Of a DNA stretch of 64,000 nucleotides, positions 43,503-52,702 are shown piece after piece; the first letter of the stretch is position 1, and every line of letters starts with the position of its first letter. This DNA comes from an uncultured SAR86 cluster bacterium. Its GTDB lineage: Bacteria > Pseudomonadota > Gammaproteobacteria > Magnimaribacterales > D2472. The position numbers and the translations under genes are program-made. Below the pieces are notes generated by a model. That model was not told the DNA's origin. It was given only the letters and a program-made list of their open reading frames with translations, and made no database searches. Location: the NCBI GenBank assembly GCA_902591565.1, contig CACJBC010000005.1:1-64000 (forward strand), read 5' to 3'.

Positions 43503-44744
43503 ATGAAACGATTTACCTTTATTACAACATTTTTTTTATCATCTAGTCTTTTTTCTGCAATTGAAATATTGGATAGAGTAGCTGTTATTGTTGATGACGG
43601 AATAATAATGGAGTCTCAAGTCAAAAGAGAGCTTGAAGATATAATCAGTAGATATGATCAACAAAATATTCCTAAGCCAGATATATCAATTCTGAGAGAG
43701 CAAGTTATTGAAAGCTTAATAATTGAAGAGCTGCAATTACAACTTGCAGTTAGATATGGAATAAAAATTAGCGATGAGGAATTGAACGCTACTATCTCGA
43801 GAATCGCTGCGAATAATAATTACACTCTAGAAGAGTTTATTAGTTTTGTTGAAGAAGATAGTGGTTCTTATATTGATTTTAGAGAAGATGTTAGAAAACA
43901 GATCTTAATACAACGGGTACAAAGAGGCAGAGTTGGAGCTGAAATTGATATTACTGAAAAAGAATTTGCTGCTTTTTTAGAAACCAATGAATCTTTAAGG
44001 GAGCTCGAACCAGACCTCTTGATAAGACAAATATTAGTAAAAAACGAAGATAAAGCCCAAGAGATATATGAAAAAGTGCAAAGCGGTTCCTCTTTCGAGT
44101 CTCTTGCAATAAATGAACCAGCAAATACTTACAAAAAAAATAATGGCTTGATGGAATGGAAAAAGGCAATGGATATGCCTAATCTTTTTGCAACGGCAAT
44201 CAACCTTCAACCAGTTGGCTTTGTTACTCCACCCTTAAAAAGTGGAGCAGGATATCACATTCTTAAAATAGAAGATAAAAAAGGTGCATTCGTACAATAC
44301 GAAGATCAATGGTTAACAAGGCATATATTATTAACACCATCAACTATTCGAGATACTGTTGCTACAAAAAAAGAATTAGAAGGAATTAGACAAAAAATTA
44401 TTGAAGGCCAAGATTTTGCAGAATTGGCAAACAAACACTCTGAAGACCCTGGTTCTGCAAAAAGTGGCGGTGAGTTAGGTTGGCACGGTAAAGGAGTTTT
44501 TGCTGAAGAGTTTGAAAAAGTTATGATTGAAATAGAGCCCGGTACGATTTCAGATATCTTTGAAACTCAATTTGGTTTTCATTTTTTAGAAGTTATTGAT
44601 ACTAGAAATTATGATATGACAAGAGACTTAATTAAAGATCAAGCATATCAGATTTTATATGATAGGAAATTTGATGAAGAGCTTGAAAATACCTTGCGCT
44701 CAATAAGAGCAGAAGCCTTTGTTGAATTCAAAGAACTAGATTGA
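43503..44744 (+). CDS. surA: Periplasmic chaperone and peptidyl-prolyl isomerase SurA
   Basis: A 413-residue periplasmic chaperone for outer-membrane proteins such as LptD. The signal peptide is followed by the SurA N-terminal domain (LDRVAVIVDDGIIMESQVKREL) and two parvulin-type domains. The second one carries RHILLTPS, GQDFAELANKHSEDPGSAKSGGELGWHGKGVFAEEFE and FGFHFLEV, the usual PPIC motifs; the first is more divergent. It sits 9 bp after lptD and overlaps pdxA by four bases. Confidence 0.97.
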   Translation: MKRFTFITTFFLSSSLFSAIEILDRVAVIVDDGIIMESQVKRELEDIISRYDQQNIPKPDISILREQVIESLIIEELQLQLAVRYGIKISDEELNATISRIAANNNYTLEEFISFVEEDSGSYIDFREDVRKQILIQRVQRGRVGAEIDITEKEFAAFLETNESLRELEPDLLIRQILVKNEDKAQEIYEKVQSGSSFESLAINEPANTYKKNNGLMEWKKAMDMPNLFATAINLQPVGFVTPPLKSGAGYHILKIEDKKGAFVQYEDQWLTRHILLTPSTIRDTVATKKELEGIRQKIIEGQDFAELANKHSEDPGSAKSGGELGWHGKGVFAEEFEKVMIEIEPGTISDIFETQFGFHFLEVIDTRNYDMTRDLIKDQAYQILYDRKFDEELENTLRSIRAEAFVEFKELD

Positions 44745-45721
44745 AAAAAATTATATACTCTCCTGGTGAGCCTTCAGGAATTGGGCCGGACCTTATAATT
44801 CAACTTTGTACCTCCAAATTTTGGACAGATATTAAACTTCCTATTGTTTGTCTTGCAGATCCTATATTGCTAGCAGATAGGGCCAGTAAATTAGGCAAAA
44901 AGATCAAGTTATTGCAAATAAATGATTTAAAAAATTTACGAATAAATAAAAAAAATTATATTCAAGTTCTTTGTGTGACTAAATGCAATGACTTAACACC
45001 TGGCAAGCTTTACACATCAAATGCAGATTATGTTTTACAAAATCTAGATTTCGGTATTGATAATGCGCTCAATGATAAAAAAATTGCTCTTGTAACCGGC
45101 CCAATAAGTAAAGAAAACATTATTTCAATTAATAAGAAATTCCAAGGACATACAGAATATATTCAAAAAAAGACTGAAAGCGATGATGTATTAATGTTAC
45201 TCGGCTCAGATAAGCTTAAAGTAGCATTGGCAACAACCCACCTTCCGCTTAAAAATGTTGCAAAAGCTATAACTAAAAAATTAATTATCTCTAAAGCAAA
45301 AATTCTCAATGATGAGCTAAAAAATAAATTTAAAATTAAAAATCCAAAAATTACTCTACTTGGATTAAATCCACATGCTGGAGAAGGAGGAAAAATTGGT
45401 TCAGAAGAAAAAGATATTTTAATACCTGCTGTTAAAGAGTTAAGACGAAAAAAAATTGATATATCCTATCCAAAATCGGCAGATACAGCTTTTACAAAAA
45501 AAATATTAAATGATACTGATGCTTATCTTGGTATGTATCATGATCAAGTTTTGCCAGTTATTAAAGCTCTGAGCTTTGGTTCAACAACTAATATTACCTT
45601 AGGAGTTCCAATTATTAGAACATCTGTTGACCACGGAGTAGCATTAGATATTGCAGGGACTTCAAAATCTGATACATCATCTCTTAAAGAGGCAATAAAA
45701 ATTGCTAAAAAAATAATTTAA
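44741..45721 (+). CDS. pdxA: 4-hydroxythreonine-4-phosphate dehydrogenase
   Basis: Oxidises 4-phosphohydroxy-L-threonine in pyridoxal phosphate synthesis. The 326-residue protein has SPGEPSGIGPDLI at the N-terminus, ALVTGPISKENI, GHTEYIQKKT, ATTHLPLKNV, LGLNPHAGEGGKIGSEE, GMYHDQVLP and IIRTSVDHGVALDIAGT with metal-binding His. The start is a TTG that overlaps the surA stop (TTGA), and the stop overlaps the rsmA start by one base. Confidence 0.97.
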   Translation: MKKIIYSPGEPSGIGPDLIIQLCTSKFWTDIKLPIVCLADPILLADRASKLGKKIKLLQINDLKNLRINKKNYIQVLCVTKCNDLTPGKLYTSNADYVLQNLDFGIDNALNDKKIALVTGPISKENIISINKKFQGHTEYIQKKTESDDVLMLLGSDKLKVALATTHLPLKNVAKAITKKLIISKAKILNDELKNKFKIKNPKITLLGLNPHAGEGGKIGSEEKDILIPAVKELRRKKIDISYPKSADTAFTKKILNDTDAYLGMYHDQVLPVIKALSFGSTTNITLGVPIIRTSVDHGVALDIAGTSKSDTSSLKEAIKIAKKII

Positions 45722-46488
45722 TGATTTCGAGAGATACTAGAAGAAAATTTGGACAAAATTATCTATCTGATCCAGCAATAATTTTTGAGATGGGACAAGC
45801 GATATCGCCGCAGACTAACTCAAATTTTTTTGAAATAGGTCCTGGTATGGGAGCTCTAACAAACGTTTTAAACCAAGATGGTATTTCTATTAAGGCAATT
45901 GATATTGATAAAAATAATATCGACTATCTTTCAAAACAATTTACAGGACCTGCAAAATTTGAATTTTTTCAAGGAGATATTTTATCCACGCCATTAAATT
46001 TTTTAGAAGATAAAAGATACAGAGTAATTGGTAATCTTCCCTACAATATTTCAACTCAAATAATTTTGAAATTTATCGACTGGCATAACGTGATTGAAGA
46101 TATGCATTTTCTTGTTCAAAAAGAAGTAGCAGAAAAAATTAATGGAGTTGTTGGTACAAAAAATTGGGGCAAGCTTTCAGTCAAACTATCTGCATTTTTT
46201 AATATCCAAATTTTATTTGATGTTCCACCTGAGTCTTTTGATATTAAGCCCAAGGTAAACTCAAGCTTTATTAGGCTTTCACCTAAAAAAACTGATATAG
46301 ATGTATCAACTAAAAATAATTTATTTAAAATTATAGATATGTCATTTTCCTCAAGAAGAAAAAATATTAAAAATAATTTAAAAAAAGCTAATCTTGACTG
46401 GGATACATTAGAAATTAATCAAAATCTTAGGCCTGAAGAGGTGTCATTAGAAAATTACTTAAAAATTACAAAGCAGTATCAAGAATAA
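45721..46488 (+). CDS. rsmA: 16S rRNA adenine dimethyltransferase
   Basis: Dimethylates two adjacent adenines near the 3' end of 16S rRNA (KsgA). The 255-residue protein shows RRKFGQNYLSDPAII, FEIGPGMGALTNVL (SAM motif I), VIGNLPYNISTQII (motif IV), MHFLVQKEVAEKI, VPPESFDIKPKVNSSFIRL and FSSRRKNIKNNL. It is coupled to pdxA by a one-base overlap and followed immediately by apaH; apaG, often between them, is missing. Confidence 0.97.
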   Translation: MISRDTRRKFGQNYLSDPAIIFEMGQAISPQTNSNFFEIGPGMGALTNVLNQDGISIKAIDIDKNNIDYLSKQFTGPAKFEFFQGDILSTPLNFLEDKRYRVIGNLPYNISTQIILKFIDWHNVIEDMHFLVQKEVAEKINGVVGTKNWGKLSVKLSAFFNIQILFDVPPESFDIKPKVNSSFIRLSPKKTDIDVSTKNNLFKIIDMSFSSRRKNIKNNLKKANLDWDTLEINQNLRPEEVSLENYLKITKQYQE

Positions 46489-47295
46489 ATGGCGCATTAT
46501 GTAGTTGGTGATGTTCAGGGATGCTTCAAAGAATTAGAAGCGTTATTAAAAAAAATTAAATTTAATAAAGAGATAGACCAATTAATTTTTGCTGGAGATC
46601 TAGTTAATAGAGGTAAAGATTCTCATAAAGTTCTTGAATTCTGTATTAACAATAAAAAATCAGTATCTGGAGTTTTGGGCAATCATGATTTTTATTTACT
46701 CTATCTAATAGAGCATCAAAAAAAAGATAAATCACTTAAAAAAGTTCTTGAATCAAAAAATATAAAGCATTATCAATCGTGGTTAAAAGCCCTTCCTTTA
46801 TTTCTAGAAATTAAAATAAAAGAAACAAACGAGGTTTTTTGGATTTCACATGCAGGCATACCCTTTATTTGGAGCATAGATGATGCAAAAAAATTATCAA
46901 AAGAAGTTCAAGCTTCACTAAAAAATGATGCATCAAATATTCTTGCAAAAATGTGGGGGGATACACCGAAGAAGTGGAACGAAAACTTAAAAGGATATAA
47001 AAGGTTAAGAGTAATTATTAACTACTTTACAAGAATGAGATATTTATCAGAAGATGGATCACTTAGGCTGGATGTAAAAAGTAAAACTGCTAAAAAAGGA
47101 TATATACACTGGTTTAATCAAACAAAATTGAATTTAAAAAATAATGAAAATATAGTTTTTGGGCATTGGGCATCAATAAATGGTAAGACAAATATAGATA
47201 ATATAATTGGGCTTGATACAGGATGCATTTGGGGAAATAAACTTACAGCTATAAGATTGGAAGATAAAAAAATATTTCAAATTAAAAAACAATGA
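46489..47295 (+). CDS. apaH: Symmetrical diadenosine tetraphosphate hydrolase
   Basis: Splits Ap4A into two ADP, and can remove Np4 caps from RNA. The 268-residue metallophosphatase has YVVGDVQGCFKELEALL, FAGDLVNRGKDSHKVLEF, VLGNHDFYLLYL, ISHAGIPFIW and GHWASINGKTNIDNIIGLDTGCIWGNKLTAIRL, all standard for ApaH. It begins directly after rsmA and overlaps cca by four bases. Confidence 0.97.
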   Translation: MAHYVVGDVQGCFKELEALLKKIKFNKEIDQLIFAGDLVNRGKDSHKVLEFCINNKKSVSGVLGNHDFYLLYLIEHQKKDKSLKKVLESKNIKHYQSWLKALPLFLEIKIKETNEVFWISHAGIPFIWSIDDAKKLSKEVQASLKNDASNILAKMWGDTPKKWNENLKGYKRLRVIINYFTRMRYLSEDGSLRLDVKSKTAKKGYIHWFNQTKLNLKNNENIVFGHWASINGKTNIDNIIGLDTGCIWGNKLTAIRLEDKKIFQIKKQ

Positions 47296-48311
47296 AGATA
47301 TATGAAGTTGGTGGAGCTGTTAGAGACGCCCTACTGGATAAAAAAGCTAAAGACAAAGACTGGGTTGTTGTCGGATCTTCGCCAGAAGAAATGGTATCTA
47401 ATGGTTTTACACCCATAGGAAAAGATTTTCCTGTATTCCTTCATCCAACATCAAAAGAAGCATATGCACTTGCAAGAACTGAACGGAAAACTGGTCATGG
47501 CTATCATGGTTTTAATTTCTATTATGGTAAAGAGGTAACGCTAGAAGAAGATCTGTTGAGAAGAGATTTAACAATAAATGCTATGGCAAAGGACTCTGAC
47601 GGGAATATTATTGATCCCTATGGGGGCAGAAATGACATCAAGAAGAAGATATTCAAACACGTATCAGATGCATTCTCAGAAGATCCATTGCGGGCTATTA
47701 GGCTTGCTCGATTCCATACTTATGAACATTTAAAAGATTTTACTATTGATGAGACAACTGAAAAAATGCTCAAAGAAATTGTTAGCTCCGGTGAAATAGC
47801 AAATCTGTCATCTGACAGGATATGGGCTGAGACTGAGAGAGCCTTAACCTCAGAAAATCCAAATATATTTTTTGAGGTGATAATAAAATATGAGCTGCGC
47901 TCCCCCTTCTTTAGTAAATTAAGAGTTCCAATATGTGATACAAGTTCAAATAACCTGGTTCGATGGGCCGAACTTCAAGTCAACAATGACTTTTCTTTAG
48001 GAGACGATCTTCCAGTACCTAATGCGCAAAAAAATGCGTCAGATGTTTTGATGAGCTTAATAAAAATTACCAAAGATATGTCTAGTGAATCACTTATAGA
48101 TTTATTACCTAAGGTTAATATGGAAAGAAATCAGTCACTGATCAGTGACTTATGCAGCCTACCGCATCTTTCAGATTCGAAAGATTTAATATTAAGATTA
48201 TTAACAAATACAATTGAAGCAGATTTTTCTGTTCTTAAAAATATTCCAACTGAGAAAATTTATGAAGAAAAGCATAAAATATATAAAAAAATAGTTAATC
48301 AATCTTTATGA
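47292..48311 (+). CDS. cca: CCA-adding tRNA nucleotidyltransferase
   Basis: Adds or repairs the CCA end of tRNAs. The 339-residue class II enzyme has YEVGGAVRDALL, the catalytic pair in KDKDWVVVGSSPEEM, ARTERKTG, LLRRDLTINAMAKD, DPYGGRNDIKKKIF, FSEDPLRAIRLARF and the later NLSSDRIWAETERAL. It lacks the C-terminal HD phosphohydrolase domain found in E. coli Cca (412 residues). The cca gene is close to apaH and rsmA as in several gammaproteobacteria. Confidence 0.95.
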   Translation: MKIYEVGGAVRDALLDKKAKDKDWVVVGSSPEEMVSNGFTPIGKDFPVFLHPTSKEAYALARTERKTGHGYHGFNFYYGKEVTLEEDLLRRDLTINAMAKDSDGNIIDPYGGRNDIKKKIFKHVSDAFSEDPLRAIRLARFHTYEHLKDFTIDETTEKMLKEIVSSGEIANLSSDRIWAETERALTSENPNIFFEVIIKYELRSPFFSKLRVPICDTSSNNLVRWAELQVNNDFSLGDDLPVPNAQKNASDVLMSLIKITKDMSSESLIDLLPKVNMERNQSLISDLCSLPHLSDSKDLILRLLTNTIEADFSVLKNIPTEKIYEEKHKIYKKIVNQSL

Positions 48312-49036
48312 ATAAAACTATATTAATTACTGGCGCAGCAAAAAGAATAGGTAAAGAAATAGCCTTAACTTTTTCTCAAATGGGGTGGAATATTATTATT
48401 CACTACAATTCTTCAAAAAAGGATGCGCAAGATTTGGCAAATCAAATCAATACTCACAACCCCAACTCTGCAAAAATCATTCAAGCTAATTTAGACATCT
48501 CATCAGATGTTCAAAGATTAGTTGATGAATCTAAATTATTCTTTGATTCAATCGATGTTTTAGTAAACAATGCTTCAACTTTTTATCCAACCCCTATTGA
48601 TGAAATCTCTGAAGAGCATTGGGATAAATTGATTGGAAGTAATCTTAAAGGTCCATTATTTTTAATTCAGGGTCTAAAAGATAAGTTAATTGAGTCGAGG
48701 GGTTCTATAGTAAATATTACGGATACAAATTTAAGCAAAGGCGTTGCAAATTTTTCTATATACGCTTCTGCTAAAGGAGGTTTAGAATCGATAACTAAGG
48801 TTCTTGCAAGAGAATTAGCTCCAGAGGTTAATGTTAATGCAATAGCACCTGGTGCAATGCTTGAGCCACCTGATGTAACTTGGACTGATGAACAAAAGGA
48901 AAAGGTAATAGCTAATATCCCGCTAAAGAAGATGGGATCTGAAAAAGATATTGCTAACACTGTTAAGTTTGTTGTTAGTTCAAAGTATATGACTGGGCAA
49001 GTTATTAAAGTTGATGGAGGAAGATCACTCTCATGA
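48308..49036 (+). CDS. SDR-family pteridine/dihydromonapterin reductase-like (FolM-like)
   Basis: A 242-residue short-chain dehydrogenase. The cofactor motif is LITGAAKRIGKEIALTF with the Arg after the glycine motif that suits NADPH, HYNSSKKDAQDL, VLVNNASTFYPTPI, and the YASAKGGLESITKVLARELAPEVNVNAIAPGAML segment with the catalytic Tyr and Lys. The RIG and HYN features resemble FolM/PTR1 pteridine reductases. A folate or pterin role fits the organism's separate folB and folK genes, but other SDR substrates are possible. It overlaps both neighbours by four bases. Confidence 0.8.
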   Translation: MNKTILITGAAKRIGKEIALTFSQMGWNIIIHYNSSKKDAQDLANQINTHNPNSAKIIQANLDISSDVQRLVDESKLFFDSIDVLVNNASTFYPTPIDEISEEHWDKLIGSNLKGPLFLIQGLKDKLIESRGSIVNITDTNLSKGVANFSIYASAKGGLESITKVLARELAPEVNVNAIAPGAMLEPPDVTWTDEQKEKVIANIPLKKMGSEKDIANTVKFVVSSKYMTGQVIKVDGGRSLS

Positions 49037-50094
49037 CAACCGATGCTCAAAAATATGAAAAAATATTTTCAGGAACAAAAGAAGTTGCTGAAAATTTAAA
49101 AATAGATGCTTCAAAACTTCAACCATGGATTGATGCTCATGTTCCTGGAGCTGGTTCAATAAAATCAATAGAGCAATTTAGGGGCGGTCAATCTAATCCT
49201 ACCTACAAAATTGCCACAGATAATAAAAATCTAGTTCTAAGAAGAAAACCACCGGGTAAGCTTCTGCCTTCAGCCCATGCGGTCGACAGAGAACATAAAG
49301 TCATCACTGCTCTTGGTCAGACTGATGTTCCTGTTCCAAAAACCTACGGTCTTTGTGAGGATGAAGATGTAGCTGGAACCACTTTTTTTGTTATGGATTG
49401 TTTAGATGGGGATATTTATTGGGATCATATGCTCCCCTCACTATCAAAAGAACAAAGGATTAAAGTCTATCAAAGTAAAAATAAAACTCTTGCAGCGCTT
49501 CATAGTGTTGATTACAAAAAAGTTGGATTAGAGGATTATGGTAAACCTGGTAATTATGTCGCAAGGCAGGTTTCAAGATGGTCTAAACAATACAAAGCAT
49601 CTGAGACAGACAATATTGTTGAAATGAATAATCTTATAGAGTGGTTACCAGAAAATATTCCTGATGATGATGAGACTTCAATTGTTCATGGAGACTATCG
49701 CCTAGATAACATGATAATGAAGAACCAAGAAGTCATAGGTGTTCTTGATTGGGAGCTTTCTACTTTAGGTCATCCAATTGCAGACTTTTGCTATCACTGT
49801 CTTACCTGGAGAACAGAGCCACTCTTTTATGATCATACAAAATTAAAAGAAATGGGCATTCCAAATGAAATGGAATACCGCGACATGTACTCTGAAATTA
49901 CTGGAAAAGATTTATCAGCCAATTGGGAATTCTATATGGCCTTCAGCCTATTTAAAGTAGGCGCCATATGCCAGGGCATTCTTGGTAGGGTTAGAGATGG
50001 GACTGCATCAAGCAAGCATGCTGAAGATAGAGGAATGAAAGTCTACCCTCTTTCACAAGGAGCATGGTCAATTGTAGAAAATAACTTTAAATAG
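49033..50094 (+). CDS. Phosphotransferase family protein, ACAD10/11 kinase-like
   Basis: A 353-residue protein of the aminoglycoside phosphotransferase fold. Visible are QFRGGQSNPTYKI (P-loop-like), NLVLRRKPPGKLLPSAHAVDREHKVI, the catalytic loop IVHGDYRLDNMI and VLDWELSTLGHPIADFCYH with metal Asp. It matches the kinase domain found alone in many bacteria and fused to acyl-CoA dehydrogenase in ACAD10/11, which in recent work phosphorylates 4-hydroxy acyl-CoA intermediates. No acyl-CoA dehydrogenase is next to it here. It overlaps the FolM-like gene by four bases and converges with the PepSY gene (8-bp overlap). Confidence 0.85.
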   Translation: MTTDAQKYEKIFSGTKEVAENLKIDASKLQPWIDAHVPGAGSIKSIEQFRGGQSNPTYKIATDNKNLVLRRKPPGKLLPSAHAVDREHKVITALGQTDVPVPKTYGLCEDEDVAGTTFFVMDCLDGDIYWDHMLPSLSKEQRIKVYQSKNKTLAALHSVDYKKVGLEDYGKPGNYVARQVSRWSKQYKASETDNIVEMNNLIEWLPENIPDDDETSIVHGDYRLDNMIMKNQEVIGVLDWELSTLGHPIADFCYHCLTWRTEPLFYDHTKLKEMGIPNEMEYRDMYSEITGKDLSANWEFYMAFSLFKVGAICQGILGRVRDGTASSKHAEDRGMKVYPLSQGAWSIVENNFK

Positions 50095-50698
50095 TTTTTT
50101 TAAAAAAAAGTATTATTCCAGTAATTGAGCTAACTAGGGCAAGAACAGAAAATATCTTTAATAACAAATTATTAATATTGTCTCTATCTCGATAATCCAT
50201 AATATGTAAAGCCCATAAAAGATCCCACGCTCTCCATGAATCAGATCTTATAGCAGCTATATCTCCTGTCATAGAATCAACATAAATATTAATTCCATCA
50301 TCTGTATCAGTAGATACTTTATATATAGGCAGTCGTCTACCCCTGTATTCAACGCCTCTATCAAATTTTTCAATTAAGCTTACACTCAAAGGATTTAACG
50401 ATGTTTTTTCTTTTGCAATTGTTATTGCCTCTTCGGCCGACAACATATCAACTGGAAAATTTTGAGGATGAGTAGAGTATGTTTTTACTCCATTATCATT
50501 TGTTTCAACAATCTCTTGTCCAAGTCTTTTAAAAATTCTGTATTCGGTCTCTAAAGGCAATCGATATTGCTCTCCCCTAACCATCTCAATTTTATTAAAT
50601 GCAAAATAAATTCCAGAGACTGTCCAAAGCAAAAGCTGAATAGCAATAAATATACTCAGATATCTGTGAATCTTTCTAATAGTAAATTTTTTTGCCAT
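50087..50698 (-). CDS. PepSY-domain membrane protein
   Basis: A 203-residue membrane protein with an N-terminal transmembrane helix (residues 12-33, IHRYLSIFIAIQLLLWTVSGIYF region), a periplasmic PepSY-like segment and a C-terminal helix (about 180-200). The IHRYL and LHIMDYRDRDNINN motifs with their His resemble the PepSY-associated transmembrane family (heme- or iron-related membrane reductase relatives). Function is unknown. It converges with the phosphotransferase gene and precedes folK on the minus strand, one base apart. Confidence 0.8.
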   Translation of the reverse strand: MAKKFTIRKIHRYLSIFIAIQLLLWTVSGIYFAFNKIEMVRGEQYRLPLETEYRIFKRLGQEIVETNDNGVKTYSTHPQNFPVDMLSAEEAITIAKEKTSLNPLSVSLIEKFDRGVEYRGRRLPIYKVSTDTDDGINIYVDSMTGDIAAIRSDSWRAWDLLWALHIMDYRDRDNINNLLLKIFSVLALVSSITGIILFFKKTI

Positions 50699-51073
50699 TT
50701 ATAAAACTTCTTTTAGTGGTTCTGATACAAATGAATATTTTTCTATCTCATCACTTTCAAACAATATTTCATCTTCGTCGATTTGAAGAACTATATCAAT
50801 ATCCAATGTTCTAGCACTAAACTTAGGAACATCTCTTTTTCTGCCAGATTTATTTTCAATATCTTTAAGCTTTTCATTAAGTGCATCAAAATTAAGATCG
50901 GACTCACCTGCTACTACTAAATTTAAAAAGTCATCGCCCTCAAATCCTTCGGCTTTAGTTTTGTGAATAGAAGAAAATTTGGTATTTGTTAATATTTTAT
51001 TTAATTGCTCGATAGCAAAAATGATATTTGCTTCAGCATTTATGTTACTTCCTAAGGATAAGAAATATTGCAT
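50699..51073 (-). CDS. folK: 2-amino-4-hydroxy-6-hydroxymethyldihydropteridine pyrophosphokinase
   Basis: Transfers pyrophosphate to 6-hydroxymethyl-dihydropterin in folate synthesis. The 124-residue protein has FLSLGSNINAEANI, the NLVVAG strand, and the signature GRKRDVPKFSARTLDIDIVL with catalytic Arg and Asp residues. It is shorter than the usual 150-170 residues, missing much of the C-terminal end (the HPR and P-H region), but the core is intact. It overlaps folB by one base. Confidence 0.9.
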   Translation of the reverse strand: MQYFLSLGSNINAEANIIFAIEQLNKILTNTKFSSIHKTKAEGFEGDDFLNLVVAGESDLNFDALNEKLKDIENKSGRKRDVPKFSARTLDIDIVLQIDEDEILFESDEIEKYSFVSEPLKEVL

Positions 51074-51420
51074 TATCTATGAATAATTAGGCCTACATCT
51101 TTTGAGCCTCTTATAGCTCCAGGTTTTGATACCCTTACCTTTATTGATTCAACTCCGTATTCATTTTTTACTAAAGATGCTATCCCTTCAGCAAGAGTTT
51201 CTTGAAGTTGAAAAGATGACTCTTCTACAAATTTTATTACGCCTTTTGCAATAGCTTTATAATCGACTGTATCTTCAATTGAATCTGTTGCAGCTGCTTT
51301 TTTACAGTCAAATGGGAACTCTAAATCAATGCTTACCTCTTGTTTAACTTTTCTTTCCCAATCAAATATACCTATGATTGTTTTTACTCGAAGATCTTTT
51401 ATGTAAATAATGTCTTTCAT
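51073..51420 (-). CDS. folB: Dihydroneopterin aldolase
   Basis: Splits 7,8-dihydroneopterin to 6-hydroxymethyl-dihydropterin and glycolaldehyde. The 115-residue protein shows IYIKDLRVKTIIGIFDWERKVKQEV with the substrate-binding segment, DTVDYKAIAKGVIKFVEES, and LAEGIASLVKNEYGVESIKVRVSKPGAIRGSKDVGLII with the catalytic Lys. It overlaps tsaD by four bases and folK by one. Confidence 0.95.
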   Translation of the reverse strand: MKDIIYIKDLRVKTIIGIFDWERKVKQEVSIDLEFPFDCKKAAATDSIEDTVDYKAIAKGVIKFVEESSFQLQETLAEGIASLVKNEYGVESIKVRVSKPGAIRGSKDVGLIIHR

Positions 51421-52421
51421 TTAGTTAATTCACTTAAAGGCCATCTTGCTCTTACATAAGAGGCCTTAGTTTCAATCTTATCAGAAGATCTCAAAGATCC
51501 AACAAAAGCAATCATTGCAGCATTATCACCACAATATTTTAAAGATGGATAAAAAACTCTTATTCCCAATGAATTTTCTAGATCTTTTATGGCAGCACGA
51601 AGTGCTTTGTTAGCAGCAACCCCACCAGCAATAATTACATCAGACCTTCCACTTGCTTCAACAGCTTTTTTAATTTTACATGTTAAAACATCAATAACGG
51701 CTTGCTGAAAAGAAGCGGCTATATCTGCTTTAATCTCATCAGTCATATTTTCAATATCTCTAACGGTATACAAAACTGAAGTTTTTAATCCGCTAAAACT
51801 TAAATCTAGGTTATCGCTATGTATCATAGGCCTAGGAAAATCATAAGCATGAGGATTGCCATTTAAAGCAAGTTTTTCAATATGGGGTCCTCCTGGATAT
51901 GGGAGATCTAGCAATTTTCCAACTTTATCAAAAGCTTCGCCAACAGCATCATCTTGTGATTGGCCTAATATTTCATATGCGCCCCTCTCTTTAACGTCAA
52001 CAATCATGCTATGACCACCACTCACTAAAAGAGAGATATATGGAGTTTGTATTTCTGGAAATTCCATAACTGGGGACATTAAATGTCCTTCTAGATGATT
52101 AATTGGCAATAATGGAATTTGTAGAGCAGCTGATAGACCCTGAGCAAAGCTCTCACCAATTAGCAAAGCTCCCAGTAGTCCTGGTCCTGATGTGTAGGCT
52201 ATTTGATCAATAGTATTAATATCGATATCACCAAGAGCTTCCTTTAGAACCGTTACAATTTTTACACAATGATCTCTTGATGCAAGCTCGGGGACAACGC
52301 CACCATATTCAGCATGCATTTTAATCTGACTAAAAACAGATTCACCAATAATGCCATTTTCAGTATCATATATTGCAATAGCGGTTTCATCGCAAGAAGT
52401 TTCAATTCCTAAAGTTTTCAT
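51417..52421 (-). CDS. tsaD: tRNA N6-threonylcarbamoyladenosine synthase subunit TsaD
   Basis: Transfers the threonylcarbamoyl group to A37 of tRNAs that read ANN codons, together with TsaB and TsaE. The 334-residue ASKHA-fold protein has TLGIETSCDETAIAIYD, VVPELASRDH, SGPGLLGALLIG, NHLEGHLMSPVM with metal-binding His, SGGHSMIVDV, FDKVGKLLDLPYPGGP, and IIAGGVAANKALR. It is divergent from rpsU (60-bp gap), as in most gammaproteobacteria. Confidence 0.98.
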   Translation of the reverse strand: MKTLGIETSCDETAIAIYDTENGIIGESVFSQIKMHAEYGGVVPELASRDHCVKIVTVLKEALGDIDINTIDQIAYTSGPGLLGALLIGESFAQGLSAALQIPLLPINHLEGHLMSPVMEFPEIQTPYISLLVSGGHSMIVDVKERGAYEILGQSQDDAVGEAFDKVGKLLDLPYPGGPHIEKLALNGNPHAYDFPRPMIHSDNLDLSFSGLKTSVLYTVRDIENMTDEIKADIAASFQQAVIDVLTCKIKKAVEASGRSDVIIAGGVAANKALRAAIKDLENSLGIRVFYPSLKYCGDNAAMIAFVGSLRSSDKIETKASYVRARWPLSELTK

Positions 52422-52440
52422 AAATTTTTAATAAAATGTT

Positions 52441-52469
52441 TTGCAAATTTTCTAATTACAGCCTAAACT
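52441..52469 (+). promoter_or_regulatory. Candidate sigma-70 promoter of rpsU
   Basis: TTGCAA at 52441-52446 and TAAACT at 52464-52469 are separated by 17 bases, in the gap between divergent tsaD and rpsU. The predicted start would leave only about 5-7 bases before the rpsU ATG at 52482, and no ribosome binding site is visible, so the message may be nearly leaderless. Confidence 0.45.
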
Positions 52470-52481
52470 ACGCGACACATT

Positions 52482-52700
52482 ATGCCTTCAATTATAATAA
52501 AAGAAACAGAACATTTTGACATTGGTCTTAGAAAGTTCAAGCGTGCCTGCGAAAAAGCAGCAATTGTCCCTGAGATCAGAGCAAGAGAGTTCTATGAAAA
52601 ACCAACTGAAAAAAGAAAGCGTTTAATGGCAGCAGCGGTTAAACGTGCTAGAAAATCAAATAGAAAGTTTTCTTTCCCAAGACAAAGATCTTTTAGATAA
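52482..52700 (+). CDS. rpsU: 30S ribosomal protein S21
   Basis: The 72-residue small-subunit protein S21, which helps place the mRNA 5' region. Its sequence [53 protein letters not shown] fits the family with the basic C-terminus. In E. coli it starts the rpsU-dnaG-rpoD operon, but here it is followed by yqeY and rph, and dnaG-rpoD lie about 32-36 kb away. It is divergent from tsaD. Confidence 0.97.
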   Translation: MPSIIIKETEHFDIGLRKFKRACEKAAIVPEIRAREFYEKPTEKRKRLMAAAVKRARKSNRKFSFPRQRSFR

Positions 52701-52702
52701 TC